From the NCBI GenBank assembly GCA_948099385.1, contig CANUEZ040000167.1, positions 2,996,001 through 3,060,000 on the forward strand: a stretch of DNA of 64,000 nucleotides, written 5' to 3'. Shown here piece after piece: positions 36,600-48,826 of this stretch. Within the stretch, counting starts at the first letter, position 1. Each line of letters opens with the position of its first letter. Source of the DNA: Fasciola hepatica (Eukaryota > Platyhelminthes > Trematoda > Plagiorchiida > Fasciolidae). Under the pieces are notes generated by a model. The model made no database searches. It worked only from the letters and a program-made list of their open reading frames with translations, and was not told where the DNA came from. A program made the position numbers and the translations under genes.

Positions 36600-38079
36600 T
36601 ACTGCGTGAATTAGTGATGGTTCGTTAGACCTTGTGTTTACTAGATTTACCTTCCGTCCACCTATTAAACTTCCGTACTCATATATAGCCACTCGCTTTC
36701 CTTCTTCTAGTCCATTCGTTCTTCCCCGTCTGTAGCCATTTTGCTCCAAAAGAGTGGTTGTCCTTTAACCCTCCACCTCTCCATGCCCTACCCTCCATCA
36801 TGTGACTTACCATCTATGCATCCTTTCTCCTAAACCCGATGGACGAATCTGTCCACGTGGTGGTCCACTTTCACCAACAGTGAATCTCACTTGGGTTGAT
36901 GCAGGAAACGAAGCTCGGGAAACTTGCGGCTCCTATGTCGCAGCATCGAGGGATCCGTAGAACTCACCTGTGCAAGGAACTGCCGTACAATCCTAGAGTC
37001 AACCTGAACCTGAACCTTCCGTCGGAGTGGAACAAGAAGCACCTTGTCGTCGTTACTTGGCCATGCACCGGGGCCTCGCTGACTGCCGGGCAGCTACGCT
37101 GTTCAAAGACTGGTTCACCAGTGGTGGCGGCGGTGTAGATTGAATTCTTGGTTTTGTCACCACACCTAAGAGTGTGCGCCTGCCAGACGGTCCAGTTCAA
37201 TTCAATTCAGTCTCAGGACTTGAGGGTGGGGCCTCTGAATGTCCAGATTCTAGCACTTGGGTGCTCCTTTGATTCCCGGCGCTTCGACAGTTGGAAGGGA
37301 AGACTCCTCTTCAACACTTGGCTATAATCAATGAGGGTTCCGCGTAAATCTCCAACTCCTCTTCTCTGCAACAACTTTTTGGATCACAGCCGTTAGTAGC
37401 ACACACCTCACGGTCAATCTCCGTGGTAATAGGATTAGTATGGTAAGAGGTGGTAGGTGCTAGATAAGGATAGCTCGAGGGTTGAAGTGAAAGGAACTAG
37501 TCAGTTGTCTACGAAAAACGGTATTAGACTACTGATCATATTTCTCCAAACACAATCATCCATTTCCTTCGGTTACAGAATTGTCGTCCGCCTTCGTAGA
37601 TGGTCAGCCTCAACAGTCGCCAAATTTCCAACTGGTAATGCCGGTAATTTTGTCCGAACTGTGTATTATATCAGAAGCTACCTTGTATAAGGTTTTACCT
37701 GATGACAGACCCCTGGGTTCACTGAGTGATACTGCTTCATAAATGGTATCTTGCGGAGAAAATCATATAACGAGCAGTGTTGGGGATCGAGGGAGCTCAC
37801 GGAAAACACGATGATCTTGAAACACAATCGGTGTAAACCCACTTTCGCCCAGTAAAGACGGAACCATACGGAACTAAACAAGAATTCGGTCTACAAGCAA
37901 CTGTGTGCCAAGGGCACCAGAATGAACCAAACTATGAGAAGATGGAACGTTTGAGTCTGAAGATGGCATGAGCTTTAAATCGGTAGGTTTTGGGATGATC
38001 TTTGAGACGTTGGGTAGATTGTTTTAATGTGAGAAGAAAATACTATTGCGAATTGCTTTATACGTTTTCGCGTTGCGGA
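36600..38079. other. Region upstream of the HORMA gene, no gene recognised
   Basis: No supported coding exon. It should contain the promoter and 5' untranslated region of the HORMA-domain gene. No TATA box, spliced-leader acceptor or CpG-like feature could be assigned with confidence. Confidence 0.4.
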
Positions 38080-38296
38080 ATGGCGACAGCAGTTGCAGTA
38101 AAGGAAATAGTGGGATCGGTAGTGGCCACATTTGCTTATTTTATCCCTCAGTGGTCTCGTCTTTTCCCGACAGAACTGGGAACAGAAATTTATTCGCTGG
38201 TTTTTGTGAAAAAACTGTTCGCTGTTGCAGTTTCATATGTTTTGTACCTCAGACGGCTGTTTCCGGAAGACGCATTTTTCGATAAGCAGCTTGAAG
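38080..38296 (+). CDS. HORMA gene exon 1 (or first recognised exon)
   Basis: 217 nt ending in phase 1 at CTTGAAG|GTATTG. It encodes the first HORMA helix-strand region (FVKKLFAVAVSYVLYLRRLF). Without splicing, the frame hits TAA 24 nt later. Confidence 0.8.
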
Positions 38297-41200
38297 GTAT
38301 TGTTGGTAGAAATTGGTAATTCTTCGAAGGTGTGAGACTGAAGATTCTCAGGGAGGATGTCAAGTTCCCATCCTCATCTAAGGTCGTTTACTGGTTGCGT
38401 GGTTGTTTCGATGCTATTGACAGGCAGTTTGTAAGTGTTTCAGCATGCTTTATCTGGCCCAGTTGAAATCAGCAATAATCACGCTTTACTCACAGGATCA
38501 ATCTGACGGTATCACAAAACCGGATTACGAAGACTGCAAAATCATTGAGTCTTACTCGTTCAAGCTCACGTATGCATATTCCTCTATTTCTCTGCAGGTT
38601 TTGTCAACAAATGAAGAGTAAGCCTCAATAAACTGCGGAACACGTGAAAAGGTCTTCCTCTAGCACATTCAAGCTCTCAAATGGATCTAATGAGGATATC
38701 AAACGTGCTACGATAAACCTATTGGGTACCATTCGCTCGGCCTGCTCAAAACTTCGAAGAATTCCAGAGAACCTTTTCATGACAATGCGATTGCAGTACT
38801 TTGAGGAAAGTAAGTGGTTCGAACCAGCATGTCCATGTTAAATGTTGCGTTTTGGTGCAAATCTCCGAAGTCTCGCTTTCTTGGAAAGCACATATTGTCT
38901 AGTTTACTAGAATTTCCCGGCGTCAGGTAAGGTCAGGCCGGATCACAGGACTTGCGGCTAGGCCAACGAAAGTCCGGATTATTGTGCGGTTAAGCCCCAG
39001 TACCTCACCGCTCGGTGAGACTTGAATTCCAAAGTAACCCGCATTTCCCTGGGTAACCTAAACCACGGAAACGCGTCCATAAATTCTAGAATACCAACAC
39101 CGAAAACCAACTTCGTTGATTATAATAATAAGATCACATATCGCTTGGTTTTCCATGTGCGCACTAGCTGGTTGCGTATTTGTTCACCGGATCGGTCGAA
39201 GGACATCTACTCCACCCCCTGCACCAGATGCACAGTTGACTGTTGCAATTTGCAACCTGGTTCCCCTGCAAATGTCACAGCTCATAAAACCAGTAATTGT
39301 GAAAAGTTTAAATACTTCTTATGGGAGTGCAATTTCATTCATGAGTAGCCAGTGTTTCAGCCTTGATAGCAGTGACGAACCGTTCACAATGTCACCGCCC
39401 TTTTATTGTCGAATTCTGAGAACCAGACGCATGACTTGATAATGGCACACAATGTGTGCATTAATGCGCAACTGTGATCAGGTCACCATCGGAGTGGCAT
39501 GGCTGTCTGTTCGCGTGAGTGAATCCGTTGATTCACTTCCTATGAGAACGATTTGGTGGGTAGCCCACAGACAAATGGCTGTTCACGTGTACGGGATGGC
39601 AGCCGACACACCCTTTAGCACATGATTACCCCGCCTTTGGTATGTGACCCTGAAAACGGCTATGCGTCCCCTGCGCTTGTCGCGGCATGGGCGAACAGCA
39701 AGCAGCGATCGCATCAACGTTAACGGTTAGAGAGCTTAATAACCAGTGATGTGTAACAAATCCCAGGCGATGTCTGACAGAGTAAAGAGCTACAGAACTA
39801 ACGGATTCAGACAAAATGTGCGTACACTGTCTCCACTGTTTCAGCTTATATACAACCGCAAATCTAATAACAGAGTGAAACATTTTTTGAGTAGCGAACG
39901 AAGTAAGTTTGTTTCTGCTGACACATTATGGCTAGCACAATAACAAACCTAGGGTAACTTTGTGAATAAAAATGCTGTTACGGTGAAGAATATCGTAGGT
40001 GACCAAAGTACTGATCATGAATATTATTACTTGCCTCATTAAGATATACGTGAAAGCAGTTATTTGCTGAACTGTATAACTGCTGAACATGCTCATTGGA
40101 CCGTTTGACAAACTTGAAGATTTTTCACAGATTCATTTTTATTAACATACATACTTAGTTAGGTAGTTGAACAGATAACCTATTACGTAACTTCCATTTC
40201 ATTTCATACACCTTGTATGGTAATTTTATTACATTGCTTTCTGTTATGCAAATACCATTTTTCATATTATCTGTTCCTGGCAGGCCGTAATACCAGGTGG
40301 ATTTCTTCAGTATCTTCACCAATAATTTTCTGTTCAGTTACGGTGTTATAGTCCCTTAATCCGCAGGTATCACACCAACTCTAAATTCAATAATTCAGTT
40401 TCAGTGTTGACAGCTAACATATCAAAACTATGCGAGAATTTTGAAATTCGACGTGGTAAAATAAATTTGTTTCAGTTCACGAAAACCAAAGGAGGAGTTA
40501 GCGTATCATCGTCGACAACTATAGTTGTTCTATAGGAGCATCTTATGATAGCCGGTGGACTCGTAGGACGAGATCCTAATATACTCTCCCAGACATCAGT
40601 CGCTAGCAAAATTCGAACAGCGAAGTGTACTGCTTCCACAGTTCACTGATTAGTTCTGTTTCAGGATATTAGCTGGAGATTTCTCTGTAAGTTTGACACT
40701 CGTCCTACATCGCTAAACTGATCTTTGTGTGCACCAGCTAATAAATGGAGGTTAAGCAAAACAGTCTGATTTTTGTTCACTTTGAACTTGCTCATAGGCA
40801 AGCAATATGTTTGGTTGCATGGAACGGCTTGATGTTTTGCCATGGGACACAATAGTACACAGTGAACCGGCCTTCGGCAAAGCTTGTGAGGTCAAACAGC
40901 TCATCGTTCTGTTAGCCTTTGACTAATCGAGTAGGGGTGGGGAATATTGCCGTATGTGGGTGATAATGAACGAAACCCATTCACATCTATGGAAACGGTC
41001 CACAGCCGTCTGTGGCCTGTGAGTGAGTAAGAATCACCAAACGAAAGGGTCATTCTTGAGAACCACGATTAATCCAGGTACCAGAGATGAAATACATATT
41101 CCGTCCCGATGAACTTTAACGATAACAGTTGTTGACAGAACCAAGGCATTAACTGGATTAATTTTCTCATCTTTATGTGAAACAGAGTTTTGTTCATGGA

Positions 41201-44200
41201 CAGGAAAGAAAAGTTTACTCCCTAATGGGATTAGTCCATGGGCTGTGAAAATGGCAGACTTCGCAGTTCACCAGTAAAATAATAGTTCACCATGGATTTA
41301 TTTCCTTATAAAAAATAAGAATTCCTGTATTCATGAGACATAGCACTTGATGTGGAACCAGCTGGCAGAAAGCAACAGCTAAGCATTTGCGTGAAATAGG
41401 AAGGTCAGCGTGATGCACGTGTGGTTGCACTGATTCCGCGAACAGTATTTTCCTAATACGGAGAGGATAATATTCGGCTCACTAGGATAAGGCGCGTCCG
41501 TTATTGTTCAGTCTTATCCACGAAGTATTCACAAAACGTCGTTCTGTCTTGTCTTGTTTGTTAATTGAATTAATAATTTTTACGGCTCAGCCTCAGGAAG
41601 CGTTTATAACGTTGTATTATTATGGAAGAGTTTCAATAGCGTACTTGATTGTCAACTGCATAAACGTTTATAGCCGTAAAACACTTCTCGCGAGTTACGA
41701 TGTTCTAGCCGCTCAAGCGCCAGTGATTACGAAACGCGTACTACTTACAAGAACCCCAAAATACGGTGTTGTGCTAATCACTTTATTTGTAGCATTTCTT
41801 CACTTTTAGTGCTACAAGTAATTATGGAGTTCAATGTCTCAGCTGGTATACATATTACCTGTACAAAATAACCACGTTTTACTGTAAAACCCTGCGTAAT
41901 ATCCGGTATCCGACAATAACAGAATATCCACTATTATATGCGCTACGGACAATTTCACGTACGAGTTCCAGAAATGTACAAGTCATGGCTATAGCTTTAA
42001 ATAACACGTGTTATGATGTTAGTATGAATACTGGATGTGAATAATTGCTGGTCGAAATACTATGCCACCATACATTTTATCCTATGGTACGAAACTCTTT
42101 GGTATAAAATTCGAACACGTCTGTTGTTATCCCGTCCATTGTCGGACACTACTGATGTTTTACTCATTTACATGTTATAGTAATCATTCTTCAAAAAGAT
42201 TCCTTTCCTCGTTATTTCACAATATACAGTATGACATACAACATAACATAAAATGTTACATCAGTTTTATAATCTATCAAGAATTAGTTTCAATCAGCTC
42301 TTATAATAAGTATTCTTTCATTTAGGGGATGACGGTTAAAATTAACGACTCAGTTGCTGTAAATCACAATGTCTGAAGCGTATTACACGTTTGAATTTAG
42401 ACTTAATTAATCTGTATTTCAGTTACATTGACCGTCATAAACATAATGACGAATTCTATCCAGCGGGCTGGGACAAGTACGAATAATTGTCTGAACCATA
42501 AGTAGAATGTATTACAATTTTCAATGACATTATAATCGTAATGAAAACAATCGCTAAACTTCGTCGCACACTAGCAGCAAGAGTGTCCCCTTGACAATCA
42601 CCAAGTATTTCCTTGAGTGTCCCCTAACCGTACCACAGAATGACCTCCAATGAAACAAGGAAGTATATAGTCAGAGGACTGTCAGCGCCAGCCTGTGTTC
42701 TGGTTTTCCTTTTATCTTTTAAATCACTCTGATTTATACCACGCTGTTTATCCACTGTTCAAACTCGCCTCATCTAATTTGCCAATAATCTACAACTAAA
42801 CACTGCACCACGCCAAAAGGGAACAAGAACTACAGCCTTCTAACTGAATTTGGTCGTTTCATGTAACCCCCATTCCGCGTACATTAATCGGAATCAGTTT
42901 CCGGTTGCTCATATAAACACGGCTTCATGGAAAGAGTTCTATATTATGAACGGCAAAAGTAAAAGTGTACAAGGATTTGAGATCTCAATTTTTCATTTTT
43001 CATCTTCGTCAAGTTGGGTATTTGTCAGTCCCTGAAATACAATAGGCATAACGGAATTAGCGGTTGAAATGAGATTGTAAAACTAATATCAACTTCATCA
43101 CTTGGTTCAATTCAACAACTTCTTTATTTTACCATACTAAACTAACAAGTCCATACTACTATATCGATATGCTAGTATTAGTGAGCAGTGGCAAATGAGC
43201 TTTGGTTAACTGAGCTAAACATCTTATGAACCACCCATCTGCCAAAAATGCTAACTTTGCTGACCATTGTAACACTACTGCAGTAGTGTTTTGAACAGTC
43301 TTTCAGCGCAGTCTTTTTCTACAAAAGGACTGACTGAACCCCAGTAGCACTTTTTACCTTGGCGAACTTACGAAAAAACCCTTCTAGTAACCATTATTAT
43401 ATCCATAGATCTGCCACTATAGCATAGGCATGGCATATATCACGCACTTGTGGTCGCTAGCGCAACAACTGCTCAGCGCACTTCCATTGGTTCCTGTCTT
43501 CTCCACACTACAGACTGGGATGTGGTCATTAGTCACAGTGGCGCAACAGCAGCTGATCAGACAGTTTGATAACAGAAAAGGGGAACACATATGCATTCCT
43601 CAAATTACTCACATAAGAATGCACACATTGTGCCAGCAGGGGTGCTTCGATTGCAGTTTTCTGCCGCTTAGATTCAGTGACGTGTTCCCGAAAATCTTTG
43701 GAAATACAAAACTTGCTTAAAACTTAAAATTTGGAAAATCATCCTGGATTGGCTTCGGATGTGTCAGTCGAGTTCTGCTCCTTGATTTTTATGATTATTT
43801 GCGGACTCACATTGTACATAAGCACCAAAGCAGCACGAACGCCACCTGAGCGTCATCTGAAAGTCACCTGAGTGTCCTCCGACCGTCACCTGAGTGTCCG
43901 GTTCGAAACAAAAAGGGGACACTCAGGTGACGGTCTGCGAAACTGATTAAAGCGGACCCCGTTACCACCAACTAGTTTGAAATACTAATTTGGACTTAGT
44001 ACACCTAGATACACATATCCGCTCAATTAATATACTATTATTCTAAGATGTAATAGAAATTCGCCACCGGTGTAACAATCATCTTAACCATAATTCCGCT
44101 TACACCATTTAGCGGAATTAATTCCCAAAGTGCATGCAAAAGGCCGATGTTTAAAAACAGATATTTTATTAGGAAAATAAGTTCACATAAACATGTTTCA

Positions 44201-47200
44201 CGAAACACAGTTACGTTTTGCTAATTCGATTCATGCACGTACACTGCAAATGTTATTCTCCCATGTGTTCTTGCGGTGCACTTTGCAGATTCTGGAACGA
44301 AGGAAACAATGACAATTTTTGTTGAACCAGGGTGGTGCGAAACGTGGTCATAATTTTTAACGTTACTAATGGACTTCTCAGATGGTTAAGCAAAGAATAA
44401 GAAATTAGCACTGGTCGAATCATAACTGATCTCAGAATCTTCAGTTTTTACCGCGATGTCTTGAAAGGGTGAATCAGTGCTCGCAACCTCATTCTGTCTA
44501 CACCGCTGTATTCAACATTGTATTTTTTTCGTCGAGGAAAGGGATTGTAGCTCCAGGAAAATTGCCCTTAGTCACAGCACTTTCAAATACAGAATGAGAT
44601 AACAGAAAGCCACACTCACCGACAATTAATCTGCAAACTTTTGTATTTGAAGATGAGTATCGCCGAAGAACACTCCGCCAATTTAATTTTTGCGGAAGAC
44701 AATCCCGCGTACCAGACAGCCCGTTCGCAGCATCGGTTTTCGATCGGTTTGTTTAGTAGTCATTTTACACGGATCAAAAGTGAATTGACACAAAGAAAAT
44801 CGATGACCGGAGTAATGCACTATGCCTAGTTGGCGTTTTATTTCAATATTTTTGTTTAATTTATTGAAATACCCTGGAAAACATCTTTAAAGACCGCTCT
44901 ATTTTATGCCCTCGAAATGGGTGAAATAAGGACAATTGTTTGGAAAATCATAACTTGGAAGATACAAGTAAGCATCGTTAAACGTAACTTGGGAAAAATG
45001 ACAGGAATTAACGAAGCATATCCCGTATTTCAAATGATTGGTACGAAGCACTCGGAAGCCGTCCAGAAACCGCCCGAAAACGATCAGAGTAATAGTAAAC
45101 ATTGCTCAAAAATCGGCCAAAAACCGATCGGTTTCGGAGCAGTTTTACTACAAAGGACCCTAAATTAATGTTTGCATGATTTAATGTACAAACGTTTTGT
45201 TCCTGTGGCAACCAGAAATCGTAACCGTGAATCTCAGAATTGTACAAAATGAAGGTTCCATTTGCTCGCAAAAGGTTTCACCCTCCGATTTTTCGTTCAA
45301 TCTGTTGATCTCCCATGCATTCCGCACAGAAATAATACAATGCAACAGCTTCATCGATGCACCCGCATTGCTCAAATTTACAAATTGAAGTTTAAGGTCG
45401 TCTAACGTTTTCTGTATCTCGACAACACGAGTTGTGAGATCGTTCATCATGGCTGCAAATATTGAATGCAACATCCGAACATGAACATACAAACCAAAGT
45501 ACTCGGTCTTTTACGCTCGTTGTCTTTGTTACTGTTTACGTCTCACTGGGAAAAGAATATGTAACAATTTATAATAAACGTATGCATACTCTTTAATGTA
45601 TAGCAGTGTCTCTCATAGGGGTTGACGTAATTGGTATCACTGGGTGAGTTATAACTTGGGACCTGAGAACTTATTGAAATTAATAAATACGTACATTATT
45701 TCAAGACAAACAGTGCGTATGTAGTCGTTGAGAAACAGGGCTATCATATCCACCGGTAACACTTCAAACGGGGAACTGCTAGTAAGGTGACTGCCTTGGC
45801 GTTCATTTCGAGAATCAGCGCCACAGTAAAGCCTTCCGGTGGTTGACGGAAAAATGAGCCGGCAAAGGATGCAATAACCGCGATGTGTGCATCTGTGACA
45901 GCTCTATGACATTTTTAATAACTGTCTTTCAATAAGCCCAAAAAAAACATCCACCGGCTCCAACATTTTTCTTTTGGATCCTCTTTGGTGTCCACAGAAA
46001 TGAACTCGCAACATCCCTGGCCAAAGGGACAACCAAGAAATATAAGTTTACAGACCCAGTTACCGTCTGCAAGCGTACTAATTTTTTTGCTCGGTGCCTT
46101 AAATTTAATTTTCCTAACCCTGAATGATGATTCTGTTGCAAATATTGCTGATCATCATGAAGCTTACCGTTCGTGAAGATGATCGCAGCCAAATCAATTG
46201 ATGCTGCTTTCTTGTTTGGTACGCACGCGGTATTACCCATCATGTTCTCACAACTATCTATATTCCAAAGTTCAGTATGCATCACCTGACAGCGGTACAG
46301 TAGCAGCAACTAGGATTTGTTCCTCCGAAACTGTTACAGGTGAGTCCTTTGTTGATTTAGGACTGTCGATGTCATCAAAAAAATAATCTGGCTCGTTGCT
46401 TGTTGAACCGGAACAATGGCCTAAAAATTGTAACAAACATCATAGCAACTTACTCTCTATATCACCATTCCAAATGAGGGACGGACTGAAATCGGCCGTC
46501 TTAACCCTGTGAACTGCGATCTGCTTTTTGCACCTCCATATTGCAGTTCTGTTATAGCCAACCAATTCAGGGTGTGCTTTTCCATGTATACATATGGAGA
46601 GATACGTGAGAATAAACCACGTACATCCACCGGGGAACCGCAAGAATTGACTAAACGCGACGCAGTGTCCAACAACCTTGCGGAAGCAGAGAGAACGAAC
46701 AACCACCACCAAAAAATAATGGCCATAATGGGAATGCAATAAAGCAAATGGAATATCTAAATTCATAATACACGGTTAACTGGACAATAGTTGTCCATAT
46801 TAGTCAGTATAATGGTTTTTAACCATGGAATAGCAGCTTTGAGATTTTTATGCACTCACGATTGGAGACATTTTCGTATTTAAAGTCAGTCGAAGTCAAA
46901 CTACTAAATATTCTGAAATAAGGCTTGACAGAGGCTTTCGTTCGAAATTTTTTGCATTTATGGTCGGTTCTTCAGTATTTCTTTAGATTTTGCTCGTTTT
47001 AGAGGTATTGCAATGGTTTCCTGTTACCGTCCCGTAGGGGACACTCAGGTGACGGTCGAGTGTCCGTTTGTGTTGTCTGGGCACCTACACACGCGACTTC
47101 TGCTCGCAACTGCGAGCGTATCAGCGCATTTATTGAAAAACAAAGAAGAGCATATCGCAACGCGTTAAAATCTGCGTATCTTATCAGAAAACGAGGTGCG

Positions 47201-48772
47201 ATTCAGTGCGAAAATGGAAGGATAGCGAGCATGACCGTCCAATGGGATTGTTGCCTGAACGAGCACAGTTGATAAGAACCTCTCTATTTTTGCTGGACTC
47301 AGCTTTTTAATGTTCAATCGATTGGTCCGATTACATGTTTGTTAGGTAGCGGTATGTTGATCAGTTGACTCAGATTGACAAGTTTAGATGGTCAGCACCC
47401 AGCCTCAGAGGGGTTAAAGAGACTCCCTAAAAGTTTCTTTGTGTAACGGAGAAGCACAGTTAGTATCACAAATTTCAACAGTGACATCGATGAAACGAAC
47501 ATGCTTGCCACGATATTGGGCATTTACTACCTTAGATAAATTGATGTTGTTTATTTGTTTTCTTTTGAAATACTCGTAAGCGATTGAATAATGGCGAAGT
47601 AGCTCCCAGAGTCGCAACACGCATGTTATACTGCTTTGAGCAACGGGGAGCTGGCACACCAAGTATTTTGTTTCACTTCATGATCATGTTGAGGTATGGT
47701 TTTTCAAACAATTTGTATAAGCGCATCCCCATATTTTAGTCAGTTAATTCGGCCTTTATTTGCGCACTTCTGTACCGTGGTTTTGGTTGCCATATCGCAG
47801 TATCGTGGATCAGTGCATTGCCAATAAGTCGAGTCAATCGCTAATCACATGAAGTGAATTGAAAATGCTTTATTTGTCATGACCCGTAGCAATGTGATCT
47901 TAAGCAAAACTGGTCACTCTTTGGTAGAAAAACTGATATGGATGTGTGTGACACTTATTCGATCTTTTCTTGAGCACGCTTTTACTTGTGAGTAATCTTA
48001 ATTACATGACTTTGAACCACCTATTCACAAGTCCTTATGCACAAGTGTTTACATCCCACAGTACAGCCTCCTTCTAGTCGTTCCAAACAATGCAATGATT
48101 GACATAATGAAAATAAATCAATATTTCAGATTTTCTAGGCCAACACAAAACATAAAAGGGTTAATTTGCTTCTTGTCTTAAGATGAATGCTGAGCTTTAT
48201 TTAAGTGAGCCTCTTCTAGTAACTCAACTTGGCTTACTCCCTTTTTCATGAATAAAATGTCTTAGTTTATTGAATCATGAATACACGGACCGTTACCCTA
48301 TTACTCCCGAAATAATTGATCTCAAAATACTGGAGCATAAGGTACGGAGACCACTAAGAAATTCGTTAAATTTGTGTTTCAGCTACCCCAGAAGATTATA
48401 TTCCACCCGGATTTAGAGCTGCAGACGATATAACTTTTCTCTTTGATGGAAATCCAGTCAATCTCCGCATTGGAAATGTTCAAACTGTAAGTATTATGTA
48501 TCTCACAACCGTCACTTGCTCCAGGCTTTTCACAGGTTTGTGCTTTATTTATGAGTTGAAAAATCTTTGTAGCATCAAGATGAATATACAGACGAACTCA
48601 GAGTTCCTCTCCAACTTTAAAGGAATTTCCTCAAGTGTGGATAACAATATCGAACTTTCCCAACAATCTGTTGACCTAGATGAGGAGGTAAGAAGTACTC
48701 ATTTTCGTAATTTATTCAGTTTAGTAAAAAGATTACCAGCAATTAAGTCGAGCCTACCATTGAATGTGAAAT

Positions 48773-48826
<54 letters not shown>

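Larger units (their letters stand above)
38810..48382. other. Intron 4 of the HORMA gene: AT-rich, retroelement-poor
   Basis: A 9.6-kb intron with visibly higher AT content than the flanks and no recognisable LINE or LTR coding block, in contrast to the rest of the window. It holds hairpin 43881-43935, a third copy of that sequence at 47039-47057, and the putative minus-strand nested gene at 45.4-46.8 kb. A small perfect hairpin CTCACCG-CT-CGGTGAG lies at 39004-39019. Other open frames (41504-41809, 43430-43720) show no motif. Confidence 0.6.

Noticed and set aside
38571..38598. A 28-nt intron (GTATGC...CTGCAG) inside HORMA exon 3
   Set aside because: Removing it changes the frame and destroys the alignment on both sides; the unspliced reading joins in phase with exon 4.
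39004..39019. 7-bp hairpin CTCACCG-CT-CGGTGAG as a terminator or riboswitch
   Set aside because: Too short to support a function in a eukaryotic intron.
46440..46747. Secreted protein with signal peptide MAIIFWWWLFVLSASA
   Set aside because: The frame hits a TAG before a donor that would join in phase with the next exon, and a competing frame fits the splice phase better; kept only as a remark.
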